Below are positions 1-15,111 of a stretch of 64,000 bases of DNA, piece by piece. The stretch's first letter is position 1. Each line of letters begins with the position of its first letter. The DNA comes from Steinernema hermaphroditum. Its lineage: Eukaryota > Nematoda > Chromadorea > Rhabditida > Steinernematidae. Location: contig CM059623.1 in NCBI GenBank assembly GCA_030435675.1, forward strand, positions 1,018,012 through 1,082,011. Reading direction: 5' to 3'. Position numbers and translations under genes: made by a program. The notes below the pieces were generated by a model. The model did no database searches, was not told the origin of the DNA, and saw only the letters and a list, made by a program, of their open reading frames with translations.

Positions 1-1
1 T

Positions 2-330
2 AAGCATTGTGAAGCTCTGCAGCGTGGACTGCACCAATTGGAGCAGTTACGTGTACGTATAAGGTAGAGATGATTGAGAGATTCATCTTTCTGTTCCAGC
101 GTATGGACCAAACGCTGTTAGGGGATGCTAGCCAAATGTCGGCCAAATTGGACACTACTTCCGTACAATTATTTGTTGGCACAGACGAACAAAAAGCTAA
201 GCGCCATAGTCGTGACTGCCAGCGGCACAACCGCTTCGAACGCCGACGTCGCCGGCGATATCGCTCTGAAAGTCGCCACCGCCGTGAGGAAGATAAGAAG
301 TTTTTGTCCTTGATTGAGAAGTACAAGTGA
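2..330 (+). CDS. 3' end of an unrecognised gene (partial, coiled-coil-like)
   Basis: Two exons can be read: 2-52 and 100-330, with a 47-nt intron (GTACGT...TTCCAG) and a TGA stop at 328-330. The joined peptide has leucines at roughly three- to four-residue spacing (EALQRGLHQLEQLR) followed by a very basic Arg stretch and ends FLSLIEKYK, which suggests a short coiled coil with a basic tail. The stop overlaps a perfect GTGAGT donor (AAGTGAGT), so the gene could instead splice on into the exon at 376 and beyond. I do not recognise the family. The gene begins left of the window. Confidence 0.35.
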
Positions 331-572
331 GTGCGGAGTGTATGAAAACGTGAATTTCAGAATTGCTGCTTGCAGGCAAGAGAGGCTGCAAACTGACTGT
401 GTGTGCGATCAAACTCGATGGACGAAATGTCAAGAATGCTGCTACGATTTCCGAACTGTGCTGCACTTCGCTTTGCGCGCTGTATTTATCATTTGTCCGC
501 CACTTCCACACTGCTTCTTGAATAAGGCTAGTCTTTTGCCAACATGGTTCTTTAATCATCGCTCTTCAGATT

Positions 573-1631
573 ATGTTCTTTCCTCCTCGGCGGGAGTACT
601 TCTTCTTCGAATCAGATGAGCCTTTCAGAAAGGGCGGCGCCGAAGCTGCTCATAAAGCAAAGTTGAAAATCAGAAAAGGCGAACTGTACCTAGATGCCCG
701 TTATTCTGTTTTTAAGCGTTCACTTTTTAGAGAATATACGAAAGGACAAACCTACCGGTTCGGTTTTGAACACCGCTGCTCTCCAGAAATTGAAAACGTT
801 GAATGCTTCTTCGTACGCACGGCGAGGAAAAATGTATGTTCGACGGTGCTGATTTTCATTGGCAGTTTTAGACGATTGCTTGTGTATTCGTCCGGTCTCC
901 GTATCCTAATCCACGCTACACTATCATTTACGCGCACCCAAACGCAAGTGACATCTCGGATCATTTATCAGGTTGTTCCTAAATACGATCTCTTAATGTA
1001 ACTGGTACCTTGCAGCGTGTCCAAGCTTATCTGAAGCAGCTCGTTTCCATAACTGCGACGTTATTTCGTTCGACTACAGCGGATACGGTATTAGTTCTGG
1101 TCGGCCTACTGAAACCAATGTTTACGCGGATTCCGAAGCGGTTTTACGTGTATGTGCCATGAAGACCCGCAGTCTTTAATGTACTGCCATTTTCAGCATC
1201 TGGCGATAGATCGAAAAATCCCCATAGCGAATATCATTCTATACGGCTATAGTATCGGCACAGCAGCCATGATTGAGCTCAGTTTGAAATACCCTCAGAT
1301 AGCCGGACTTGTACTTCTCGCGTCTCCTGCGTCGATCATCCGCGCCCTGGGCTGGAACCGCGGATGCTGCTGCATTAGGAATCTGTGTCAGAATCCAGAC
1401 GACTGTTATTGTGACCGTTTTAAATCAATCAGAAAGATCGAACATGTAACTGCTCCAACATTGTTCATTCATGGCATCAATGATACTCTGGTACCTATGG
1501 AACACAGTCAAGCTCTCCTGAAACGAGCCCAGAATGCCGTTACGCCTTTGTTCGTTCCCGGTGTCGGACACAACAACCTTGAGAACAGTAAGCTAGTGTG
1601 GGCTCGTGTGAGAGTATTTATTAACCGGTAG
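573..1631 (+). CDS. ABHD17-family alpha/beta hydrolase (depalmitoylase-like)
   Basis: Exons 573-833, 872-971, 1016-1149 and 1197-1631 give about 309 aa; the introns are 38-47 nt. The product follows the ABHD17/FAM108 fold: FDYSGYG, then the nucleophile elbow GYSIG (Ser in the middle of GxSxG), the acid in HGINDTLVP and the catalytic His in GVGHNN. ABHD17 enzymes remove palmitate from membrane-anchored signalling proteins such as Ras. A cysteine-rich insert (CCC, C, C, CYC) after the nucleophile strand is unusual. The start is uncertain: ATG 573 follows a good acceptor (CTCTTCAG) and aligns with the FLPP region of ABHD17, but the family's N-terminal cysteine cluster is missing. An upstream exon (to 526) encoding a CPPLPHC stretch could supply it through a GC-AG intron 527-569. 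Confidence 0.78.
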
Positions 1632-1745
1632 ATCTTGGCTCCATTTATACTCTTCTTATACACCTTGTTTAGTGAGGCGAGACAGCCAATCCCAGTTCCG
1701 GCACAACCACCGCCAAGAGCAAACAGTAATGATGCGAAAAGAAGG

Positions 1746-1751
1746 AATAAA
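1746..1751 (+). terminator. Poly(A) signal AATAAA after the ABHD17-like gene
   Basis: AATAAA lies about 115 nt after the stop at 1631 and is the only canonical hexamer close downstream. The short open frame 1672-1884 that spans it has no family resemblance and is treated as 3' UTR. Confidence 0.45.
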
Positions 1752-2877
1752 ACAAGGAACTCAGATGATTAGAAGGGATCGAAGCCGTGAACAGGATGTT
1801 TCTCCTCAAAATTGCCTTCTGGTATTTGTTGATAACGATAACTTACCTGTTAATGTTGTTGTTACTTATAGTCGTAGGGAGTAAAAAACCCAATCGATTG
1901 AGTTTTATGTTAAGCATTTCCAATTATATCTAATCGAGAGGCACGACTCAATATTCTTACCGTCCTTGCCAATCTAAATACTTTTTTTCCGGTATCCGCA
2001 TAAACATAAAATCTGCACTTTACATCAGGTTTATGACGAGTCCATGTATGCCCCAATTGGCGCAATATTTGCGCGTTTTAGGTTTCTTTGTTCGTCAAAC
2101 ATCGTATTTGCACAGCTTAACTTTCCGGCCTCTATTTAATCAGATTTGAAAGCGTTTCCATCGGCCGAAAGCAGCGAGTGACGCGTGACGGCGACCTTGC
2201 CACGCCGCAATAAGATTAGTTATGTGAACTCTTTTCTCACTTTCTGTATGTCTCCGTCGGACAGTCGGCGGACGAGAATGTGGCGCCGATCGATTGATTT
2301 GTGCTGCGGCTCCATCACTTGCCTCCGCTGTGCCCGCCGTTCCACCCTCGGCCCTTTCCCGACGGCGCCGACTTTACAGTCGATCTCGTCCGGCGCACAA
2401 AAAAGCGTTCCCTTCCGGTCCTGTTCGGCTACTCGCGTGCTAAACCACTGCTTATCTATTAATCATCGACATGTGATAGGGAGTAGGAAGGGTCATTTTG
2501 GGAGTGCGCTTTTTTTGAAAGATAAATGCAGAGGGCTTAGCCACTTGATACGCCCTCATTATTTTAAAGGAGTCATTTTAGAGAGCATTCAAAAGTGTGA
2601 CCGAAAACTGAAAGTTTACGCGACTTTCTGCAACATTACAACATTCCAGTCTCTTTTTCCTCCCGATGATGCGGAGTTCATCATCGTCTCTTCATTTTCA
2701 GCGTCCATCTCCTCTTCCGCTCCCTTAGGGGATAAGCGCCCCGGAGGCGGACATCTGCCACCGATGCGCAATTTGTCTTTTACGCACTCGCCACTCGACG
2801 CCGGACTTGGCAACTTTTCGGTTTCCGCGCCTTCTTTGAGTAGATGGCGCTGGTGGCGTCTCTAATCCGCTGATTTG

Positions 2878-3070
2878 TTTATTGGCGCCTTGTCTGTTTA
2901 CACTTGAACGTCCCCGGGCAATCGATGTGGCCCTGGCCGAGCCATTTGCCATTCATGACCCTTTATTGCGGTCGTTGCCCCGAGGATTAATGGATTGGCC
3001 GTTGCGAACTCTTTGTCCCCTCGGCAGAGTGGACCGACGGCTAATTGGCTTTTTGTGTGTATTTTTGCGT
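2878..3070. promoter_or_regulatory. Candidate enhancer block (homeodomain/forkhead-like sites)
   Basis: Within about 190 bp there are TTTATTGGC, TGTTTAC, AATCGATG, TTTATTGC, GGATTAATGGATTGG and CTAATTGGC. These resemble Hox/ATTA, forkhead (TGTTTAC) and ATCGAT-type sites packed in otherwise GC-rich, non-repetitive DNA with no gene. This is a sequence-pattern inference only; no conservation data are available here. Confidence 0.22.
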
Positions 3071-3653
3071 GGACTTTTAGGCGTATTGACTTGATCTTCG
3101 CGTTGTTTGTTTGTTGTCTTAAAAACTGGCTTGGACAACGTGGATAGGGCTGGCATTTTTCAAGATTTTCACGTTTCGTAGGAATTGAAAATCTTTGAGA
3201 AAGATAATTGATCTCCATAGACAAGTACACCGCCAGATTTAGACATTTTTCACCTTGACTGAGGCGTTAGAAAATAGACTTATCGGTCTTTTCTGGGAAA
3301 ATTCCGGATATTCCTGCTCGGTTCTCATCGATTGAGCTTACAAGTGATCCGAATTTTGAGCCGTTTCATGAAATCTTCTATATGTGTGTGCGAACTTTTA
3401 TTGTTTTCTGACACAATACACACTAGCTTTGTAGCGATAACCTTGTAACGTTGTAGCTTTTCTAATTTCATGCGAAATGATCACTGCGGTTGAAAAACGC
3501 ACTTTATGGAAAACCATTTACAAGACGGAGCTCTACAGTTGCGGAATCGGTAGAGTGAGCAAGAAGAGGCGAATATCACTACGATGAAACGACCGATTTA
3601 CAAAACGAATGGTTGAAATCTCCCTTTAGACATAGACATAACTTTACAAAAAA

Positions 3654-3805
3654 GGCATCTAGACGGTAGCGTGGAATGTCATTTCTGTGAGCATCCTAAG
3701 ATAAGACCGGTTGGAAAACGAATGGAAGCGAAAGACGAAAGAAACGGACCTGTCCAACGCTTGGATGCTCGCAGAAATGACATTCCAGACTTCTGTCTAG
3801 ATGCC
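3654..3805. repeat. 152-bp foldback element with ~43-nt terminal inverted repeats
   Basis: The left end GGCATCTAGAC...GGAATGTCATTTCTGTGAGCATCC and the right end, read in reverse complement, agree over about 43 nt with about 5 mismatches; the 25-nt inner block differs at one base. About 65 nt lie between the arms. This is the form of a MITE or hairpin-forming foldback. No coding capacity. No clear target-site duplication was seen. Confidence 0.75.
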
Positions 3806-6800
3806 CATCCTCTATAAGGCTTGCAGCGATCTCTCACTTGTGTCAGTAACAATCGACCGATCTGTCCGTTGAGACAGGTAAAGGTTACGGAGTATGTGAA
3901 TCAACCCACGCGACCATTCTCAGAAAATAAGACGCCTATGGAAATGGCTATACATAGAAGAGATTCTAAGATACACATTGGGAAAGATGGAAAATCATTA
4001 GTTCTTCTATTATACATAATTTAAACAAAGCTCAAAATTCACTTTTTGAAGACCATTTCACTTCAGCCCAAAATACTCTCTTTTTCGGCACAGCTGCAAC
4101 GCGGCTCTCATTAGGAAGACAGATCCCCAGAGTCGCGTTCCGTGACATTTGCCTCCCTCCCGATGTTTTGGAGAGGAAGACTGATTTATTGAGTTGCACT
4201 TTTGCAACAAATTAGACATCTCTCAGGCGGTGTCGCCACTTTTAGGACTCTATAATTAGGCGCTCGTGAGGCTCATTCGGATAGCAAATGGGTTCACGTG
4301 ACCGACTTTAAATCTTCCACCTGACTTTCAAGTATATCTACATGTTGATGCCTGAAAAGGCTCCCGATTTTAGTCTGGATCCTTCACATAGTATTCGATT
4401 CCGAACCGACAATGAGCCCCGTCCGATTCTTTCTGTTCCACCCCATCGATTTTAAAGTGAAGTGCTCTCGAAAGTGACTTTGAAATTGGGTCAAAGGTTG
4501 AGCGTCGGGGCGGTCGAGTGTCCTTCGCGAGGCGGAAAAACGGAACTGGAGTGTTTTGAGTCGGCGATGAGTCAATAGATGACTCACGACGGCACGTTAT
4601 CACATGCCGCGTGGTTTTAAGGAGTGACTCGAATGGTGACTACCTGTCAGTTCCCTATGAATGTGACTTTCTCTGGAAACCTTGACGTTCACTTCGTTCT
4701 CGAAGTTTGACCTTTAACTGCCAATTTCCGTAATTGATACCTTTGTGAATTGTGCCCTTAGAAGGACATCTCTGACGATGTTCGGATTCTTCTAGGAACT
4801 CCGGCTTGTACGAATTGATGTTTATAATATGGTACCACATGTTCGCTGGCTAGACAAACAAGATCTGTTTATTTTCGCGTGCTTTTACGATGTGTTGTGT
4901 GTGACTCGTCGGCCCAAATATGCGATGCTGTATTTCTGTGGCTTGTCTAGGGCGTGCCTGATTGCTCTCAAATACCATACAAAATACGAGAAATAGACGA
5001 GACAATTTTACTGTTTTCACCTTCGACAGACAGAGCTAACCGACACATTGAGCATAGCATTTGTGCCAGTGGCGATCGGTCGACCACTCGGTTCGCCGAA
5101 TGAGTCGATTGTTCGTGTACTCTGTTAAAAATGAGTTGAGTGAGTGGTCGTTCTTGGTCGCCGTTTTTTGGGGACCATGATCGCTCCGGCTCCCAAAAGG
5201 CGAGCAGCACCAGGGAGCCTTTCCATTCACGTTGAAAGTAGGAAATAGACTACATTGTCTACTCATTTTACACATTTCAAACTTCGTTCTGGCAAGTAGG
5301 GCTTCAATCCACTTGAACCTGCATCGGTTTTGATGATGAAGGATTTTTAAAGGATCAATTGATGTGATTTTTTGATTTTTTTTTCAACATAGGGTTCTTC
5401 ATGGAATTGTTCTCCCATCATTCCCTATGACTACAGCGAAAAGGTTATCTTCCATAACATTATTTCGATTTTAATTTTTGAATTAGTCTTTAATGTTTGA
5501 GTCTTCATAGAGCATTTCCTCGTCATTTTCTAGTGGTGGTACCCTAAGATTCTAATCTAAGAATCTGAAAACTGACGCAAAAGTGAAATGATATGTGTGG
5601 AAGTACATAAACAGACTACTGACTCGGGGTGCTGTGGCGAGAGTGCTGGAGGGACTATTAATTGGCGAAAAAGGACTTTTAGAGTTTTGAATTATGAGAA
5701 TTTTGAAAACAGTTATCTACATACACTTAAATTTATAGAACTTCGATTATTTCGCGATTCGGCCAGGTAAAAAGTTCATATGTTCAGCTGTAACTTTGCA
5801 GAAGAAAAGTATACAATAGTAACAATGTTATTGTGTTACATTTGGTCCAAATTCCAAAATTGCTTTGAAGAGTTCCTTGCCACCAGAGATGCCGGCCTCG
5901 GCTCCGCTCGGCTGGGGTGGCTCCGGATCAGTTGGTATCTGCCACTTATCTGTTCAGTTCTTGTCGATTTTGACTAGATTTGAATTCGCAGAATGGAGAT
6001 CCGAAGATTGAGCCGCATTATGGCCCACGCTCTCTGTAGGAATTCATGGAAACTGATGTTGCGAGGCTAGGCTACGGGCGAGCCGCAGGCGAGCTTTGTA
6101 TTCATTTTCTAGAACGGACCTATTATCCAGGATTCCGGCTTATGCTCATGTCTATTGATTTAAAGCAAGCCCGAAAGCCCTGCAGTTTTGACATCCTTCT
6201 GGAGGGTAGAAATAAGGCTTCCCACTCAATCGAGACACTGCAACATCTTCTACCAGGACACTGAATCCTTTCCTGGAGAAGATGTAATCCCCGGCCCAAT
6301 CTTCCGTGACTGAATCACTCAATTTTCGTACAACCGTGGATCCACACTGACGAGCAGTCCGACGTGAGCAACTACAAAATCAAGAACTTTCGAACTCTCC
6401 ACCAAAACCTGTTTAATCGTCCATGACCGTATCGAAGTGTGCCGCTATAATCCTCTCCAATCCCCGCAACGGCGATTCTGGACGTTTTGAATAAGCGCAC
6501 CTGTGAAACGGGTTTCGAGAGTCGAGCTCCAAAGGGCGGAATCGTTAGTCATCGGAATGATTCATGAGGTCGTAAATGGTATCGCCTCTTGTCACACGTT
6601 TGGAGAGCACGCAGGGGGAACCTTGTGACATGTAAATAGCTGCCTTCCTGTGGTGATGTGTGGGGTTCGGTCCTTACAAAGAAGGTTAACTGTAAGGCAC
6701 ATGTAAGATACAGTATCAAATAGCGAGTGAATTTTGGTCAGAAAAGTCTATTTATGAACATGTTTCAACAAGATTATGTGAAGATCCTCAACTCTAAGAT

Positions 6801-7190
6801 TCTAAAGAAAGACTTCCCACCTGGCCAATTACCTCCCACACCTCTTCCACCCTCTTCAAGGTCCAGTGCGAATCCAAGGCCACGGCACCCAATTACGCGC
6901 CAGAACAACAAGACCTCCCTCGAGTTTCGCAACACCTCCGCTCCTAGCGGACATCTCCTTGGAAACGCCGCATCGATTCGACGAAAACGGCGCCCTTCGA
7001 AGCACCGTCGACGGAACCCGTTGTGCAACAAGATCGCTAAGAAAACAGTCCGGATCGATCCGGGTCAAGGCGTGTTTTCCCCCCAGCTGCACGCCAATCA
7101 TTCCGTCATCGCCGTCGATGTCAACACGGCGCCAATTATAATCCAATCTGAAATTCGGCCGCCGCCCCGCCCCTCGCCGCCGTTGGGAAT

Positions 7191-7219
7191 CGTCGTCGTC
7201 GTCGTCGCCGCCGCCGCGT
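7191..7219. repeat. GTC/GCC trinucleotide microsatellite
   Basis: A run of CGT triplets passes into GCC triplets. It produces the artificial poly-Asp, poly-Val and poly-Ala stretches in the open frames that cross it. Confidence 0.8.
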
Positions 7220-9048
7220 CCGTCCCACGTCACATCGATGGTCATCGCCGGCTGCTAGTCGATTGGATGTTTACCGAACTGCGTGTGTAGCTGCTGCACA
7301 AGAGGAGAGCACCCCTAATAGCCGACTGTATTGACGAGGAAGAACGTGGGTTAACGAACCACGATGAATGGATGTGCGAATTTCTGGCGACGCGTGTGGT
7401 CGTGGCTGAAGGTGCGGCTTCTGGCGTTGTGGTCTTGGATTCGGTGGCTGATCTGTTGTGAATTCTGTTTCGAGGAGGAGGAGGACGACTTGGAGGCTGG
7501 ACACTCAGGAAGAAAGAGAGGTCGGTTTTGTTGGCGCGGGTGGGGAACGTTTCGCTAGAATGTTGGTTCCAAGTTGGTTGCATAAGCGATTATGATTCGC
7601 TATTCTATTATGCGCGTTCTAAATATATGAAGGAATGCCTGACTCGACTCATGGAGTGCAAGCATTAAAGACCTGGTCTATTTTGAGTTTTTTATAGAAC
7701 CTCTATTCAGCGTTTTATTATAATCCAATGCTGGCGATTATTTTTGGCGACATTTGCAATTGTAGCTGCGGTGGAATGTTTCATGTGAGGAAGAGAGGTT
7801 GGTTGAGAGGTTGGACCTTACACATAGGAGACTATCTCAAAGGTTGGGCTTTTGGAAGCCATCACTGATAACGTACATAAGCAGATTTACGTCTGCTAGA
7901 CAAATAGACGTTTTCATCAATTGAAATGCAGCATTTGATTTATTTTTCGTGTAAATAGACGTCTGGGTTATGATTGTTTCTTTAAAATCCTAGGATACGA
8001 TATGATCATTTCCATCATCTATTGAAATGTCATTCGAGAGGAATACCCTAGTTGAAATCTGAAATTGAGTTTCATGTTGACTAGCTGCTGATAGGGCTAG
8101 TCATCGCCTTTTAGAGGAGGTTCTTTAATGCATTAGTGAGCTGGGATGATTGGTCGCATTCTTCTATGTGCTCTAGTTAAGTGTCTCCTTGAAGTGCGCA
8201 GTCCTTAAACCAGCCTAAACCGCATGTTGATCGGATGTTTTGAGGTCCTAAGAGCCATTCAAGAGTTTTACCGGAATCCAGATGCTAATTTCACAGCTAT
8301 TAAGTCCTTCATAATGAAGCAAATCGACTGAACCCGTCAGGCCTTTTCCACCGTCTTGGTTTCCCAAATTCCACGTTATTTTGGTAATTTTACTCCTGTA
8401 AATGCCTATAATTTGTGATTGCAAGGCACTGTGACGAAAGGCGGTCACACTCAATTTCTTTTCTAAGAGCCCCTTAACAGCCAATGCATATCTGACGGTT
8501 GTGAAAAAGCGTGACTTGGCTATAAATTACCATCATTTATGGGTGAGCCTGTACAAACAAAACAGAGGGACAGGCAGACAGTTCAATCACCATTGCGATT
8601 ACCCACTGTTTAGACTGTACGAATGATATTATATGAAAAACGATAGCGTAAAACGGTGAACATCCAACATATGAAAACTCGTTAGGAAATGGTCTACGAT
8701 ACAAAGCATAAAAACCTTAAAATGCCTTAAAATGAGCAATGTTTGCATGGGAAACGTTTCTGCATCTTCAATCTCAAATGAATCATCGCTGATTCATCGC
8801 AGCCGTGCACGTGTCGAATTGTCATCTTCGATAATCAGGTGGCACACCCTAGAAGTGACACTTCCCCATCGGCCCGTATCATGTCAGTTTCTTATCTCTC
8901 TTAGGTGCGTTGTCTCTCTAAATGGACAACGTTTTGCCCTAAACATATGATGTCATGGAGTGACGGTAGAAGGAGACTCAGAGCTACAGAAAAAAGAGCA
9001 GAACTTGGTGTGGGTTAAAGGTTGTACTGTATTAGATGTCTATGTATG

Positions 9049-9191
9049 TGAACAGCGCTAGCTTTCTCCGACTCGGCTTGCCCCCCGGCTCAGTTGGCTT
9101 GGCTCCGGCTCACTGATTGTGGATGGGTAAATATAAGGAGACCGTTCTTTTTAATAAAGGGGCCTAAGGCAGCCGAGCTAGCGCTGTTTAC
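9049..9191. mobile_element. Small MITE-like element with 16-nt inverted ends
   Basis: The left end GTGAACAGCGCTAGCT matches the reverse complement of the right end, GTAAACAGCGCTAGCT, with one mismatch. The 143-bp body is GC-rich at the left (repeated CGGCTC-type words) and AT-rich at the right, with no open frame. Similar CGGCTC-rich wording occurs at about 5890-5940 without the inverted ends. Confidence 0.5.
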
Positions 9192-11330
9192 AGCTTTTCG
9201 TTTGATGTGACAATTTAAAAGTTTGATATTTTGGGCTAAAATCAGTAAATGTGAAGGATTACAAAAATGCCATTTCTATGATGTGATGCCGATGCCACTG
9301 TACTCTCTCGAGACCCCCCAACGGACAGAGATTACATGAGTCACAAGAGCGTTGCCGTAAAAGGCGAAAAGTTAACCCCCGATCACGTCGAAGGCGATTA
9401 AGCGCCACCGGAATCTGGATCCGGTTCCCGACGCACTCACGCGAGGAACATGTCGTAATCGGAGTTTTGTAGATCGCCCGCCGACGGCCATTTGTTACCA
9501 TTTACAGCGCACGCTCCGTTTCAGAGAGGGAGCAATTTACTAGATACTAATTGGTCCCTAAAGGGGTGCAGATGGTGACAAACTACTTGTTTTTCCAAAT
9601 GGAATTTATGCAAACGGAACGGAGAGACATGCGATCGGGAGGAGAGAAAAAATATTGACTTCTAGGGACATCTCACAGGAATTGCGGCTGGACTTGATGG
9701 TACCTAGATGCGTGCAGGTCCACCCGTGGCAGTCCGGGGAACTCTCGTCGCGACGCGCCTGAGCAAGTGACGTTGGCAGAGTAAACAGTGCGAACAGCCA
9801 CAATCGCGATTACTCATCCTTTGTGTCGATGGCGGTCCCCACGTTAATCATCTCCACATCTCGTTTCCTCGTACTATCAGCTCATCTGTGGAGCGCTGTT
9901 ATCACACGCCCCCACACACGACGGCGGCGACGTCGGCGCGATAGGTGCCGCCGCCGTATTTTGGCGACTGTTTTGTCTGTTGTGCCGCTGTGGATTGGAC
10001 GTGCGAAATTGAGACTTTGCTCTATCGATTGCGGTTTTGGCGATCGCCGATTTGGTGGAACTAATGATGATGGCGCTGGTGTAATTTTCTAGAGTCTTCT
10101 CTGTGGGACCTCTGCGAATTATTCGCAAATTAGCGGAGGCTCCCTTCTATTCCTATAATTTCTACTGAACCCAAACTTGACATCTAGAACTGATGTTTTA
10201 CTTTATTGAATTGATAATCCAGGGAGCATCTAGACAGAGCATCTAAACAGAAGTCTATACAGAAGAGACCGGTCGAACAGCGACAAAATCCGACTGGTTT
10301 CACTTGTCTGAACTTCTAGACTTCTCCCTAGAAGCACCCTTGTTTTCGGCCACCCTGTTTATTCTTTTCAAAAATGGCCCTTTCTTGACACTTTTTATAA
10401 CCACCCTTCTATGTTTAATGTCTGGTTATTTTGTGGGATCTGGTATCAGTCTTTTTTCTATCAGTCAACTCTGGTATCTATCACTATCAGTCTTAAGCTG
10501 GAAACCGGAAAATTATTATAGTATTTGCTATGATGAAAGAGAAAAGAGAATCTAAATGACGATATCAATTATTTGCAATTTGAGCTGTTTGCCTGTGGCT
10601 CTATTTTGAAGGCATGAGATGACCTTTTGATGTGACATTTCTTATCATATTTCCTTCGGGAGAGCCTGGAGTTACACTATGTTCAAACACGAATCCAGGC
10701 TCGGCTTGCTTACTCTCATGCTTTATACTTTAGGGGGAAGCCTCAACTTGTGCTTCGCCTTACCATCACCCAGCTCATTACGTGCGACGCTTGATTGATG
10801 TCCTTTCCCGTATTGCTGTATCGATCACTTCCGCAGAACGGTGCTATTAAGTTCTAAGTGGCTTGCACTTTTGATAATGACAGATTAATGAAGTTCGCCC
10901 CTTTGCCTAATTGTAAGACAATTTATGTCATATCTATTTTTGTCTCTTTTAGCGTAAGATGGGGTACTGTCGCTGAGTCGAAACGCTAATATGTAGCCCG
11001 AGTGTCTACTTTTGTTTCTGAAAAGCGATGGCCTTTTCGTTATGATATATGAGATTTCTTTCGAGAGATCTGAACGCTTTATAGCAGCGGTCGATATGAA
11101 CTAATCTTTAAGGGCCATATAAAAGTACCTGACGTTTCTTTATGTAAAATGTCATTCTTCCTATCGCAATTTTTTTAAGGATGTCCTATACCATCAGATA
11201 TTGATCAACTGATCCTTTAGAGGTTGCCTTAAAGTGGTTTATCCTTTCGACGGTGACAGTAGACCGACATGTGCAACCACGACCTACTTGATGTAGTTCT
11301 GATTTTTTTAAATCGTTTTTACGTTTGCGC

Positions 11331-13735
<2,405 letters not shown>

Positions 13736-14531
13736 GGGCCCGCGAGATGGCGACGTATTTATTGTGTACACAAGTCACTTCCTTCAGCTCCAATTGCAAC
13801 AATCGATGTATCATAGTCCCTAAGCTCATATCCCTCATAATATTAATAAGGCAATTGGGATGAATTGTCGCATAATTCTATCGACCACACGCGCACATAG
13901 GGTGTCTTCTTGCTTCTGTTCTCGTTCATTTTCTTGTTTAACGTTTTTTTTTTTGTTAAATCCTATTTTTGAGTGATTATATGATGAAGTATCATGATAA
14001 AATATGTTACGTTTTCCCGTTTCCGTTCTCTATTCTTCTTAGCCGAAACCGTAAGCAACACAGAGTGAGGCGCTCTATCAAGGAGGGTACGGTAGCTCGA
14101 GGGGAAGGGGAGGACACTTTTTGCTTTACATCACAGGGTATCTACAGAGGAGGAGACGAAGCTAGAGAATCCGGAAAGGAGAAAGGCACTATATACATAA
14201 TTATAGGATCTTTTCAGTATATTTAATATACTCGTGAGAGGAAGGAAACAATAATCTGTGGACTACAATCTGGAAGTCGTCAAAAGACAGGAAGAGGGTC
14301 ATCAAGGAGGTTAGATAGTGCAAAAACTGTATTTAGACGAATTTGAGAGACCCGAAAAGGGCGGCGAATTACGGTAAATACAACAATGCGATCGGAGGGC
14401 GATAACCAAATTCCGGCGACTCAAAACATGTACAATGCAAAATAATTGAACAGGAAAAACAGAGATTATAATAGAGTTGGTTAGAGAATGAATCCGCTGC
14501 TGGCCGTGACAGGCTGGCTGAGGCCGTCCGC
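13736..14531. other. Spacer between ral-1 and SMIM14 (convergent 3' ends)
   Basis: Holds the 3' UTRs of ral-1 (+) and the SMIM14-like gene (-). No canonical AATAAA was seen close after the ral-1 stop. No other feature is supported. Confidence 0.4.
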
Positions 14532-15111
14532 TCAGTGCACGTCGGGGCTTGGCGGTTCATTATTCTAAAATAGAATTAATGAAATTGGCGTGAAAGACAA
14601 CGCGAAAAAATCGAATCTACGCTTGCAGGAGCGAGAATCTGCGCTAAATTTGTATCGGAAAAGCGTGGATGTAGCCGAAAGCAAAAAATCTTATTGGCTA
14701 CGGTAGTTGCGCCGTGCCAGCAATGAATGTTTAACGAATCGTGGGAGTGGTGACTAAGGAGACGCCAGCGTTTTTTGTTAAGAAGATGGACTCACCCCGT
14801 TTCCACCAGATCCACTCGGCTTTCCATGCGTCTCCGGCTGCGGAGAGCGCAGCGACTGGGGCCTGAACATGAAGAACATCACGGCCAACATTCCCCAGAT
14901 CATCGTCATGAAGAACACGTTGTTGGCCGGGGTGTTCTGTCCGATGCCATCGTTGATGCACTCCGTGTCGGTACAGTGTCCCTGGGTCTCTCGCAGCTGT
15001 AAACAAAGAGAAGTGAGAAAACGTAAACAGAACGTGCGGACACACCAGCGAGAGAAGACGGCGCATGGCTACCTCATGGTTGAACACACACTCGCACGGA
15101 TCGTCGGCCAT
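14532..15111 (-). CDS. SMIM14 orthologue (small integral membrane protein 14)
   Basis: Three minus-strand exons, 15046-15111, 14796-14996 and 14532-14564, give 99 aa, the same length as human SMIM14. The start MADDPCECVFNHEVAMRRLL matches the family's DPCECxxxHExAMRRL signature, followed by CTDTEC, one transmembrane helix (VFFMTMIWGMLAVMFFMF) and a short RPQSLR cytosolic segment with a Pro/Gly-rich tail. SMIM14 is a conserved small endoplasmic-reticulum membrane protein of unclear function. Splice phases agree throughout. Confidence 0.92.

Noticed and set aside
2185..2865. 226-codon plus-strand open frame
   Set aside because: GC-rich composition, no domain, no splice partners and no family resemblance; reads as chance in a CpG-like block.
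6727..7290. 187-codon open frame with poly-Val/Ala, and its minus-strand partner with poly-Asp
   Set aside because: The homopolymers come from the GTC/GCC microsatellite; the rest has no protein-like pattern.
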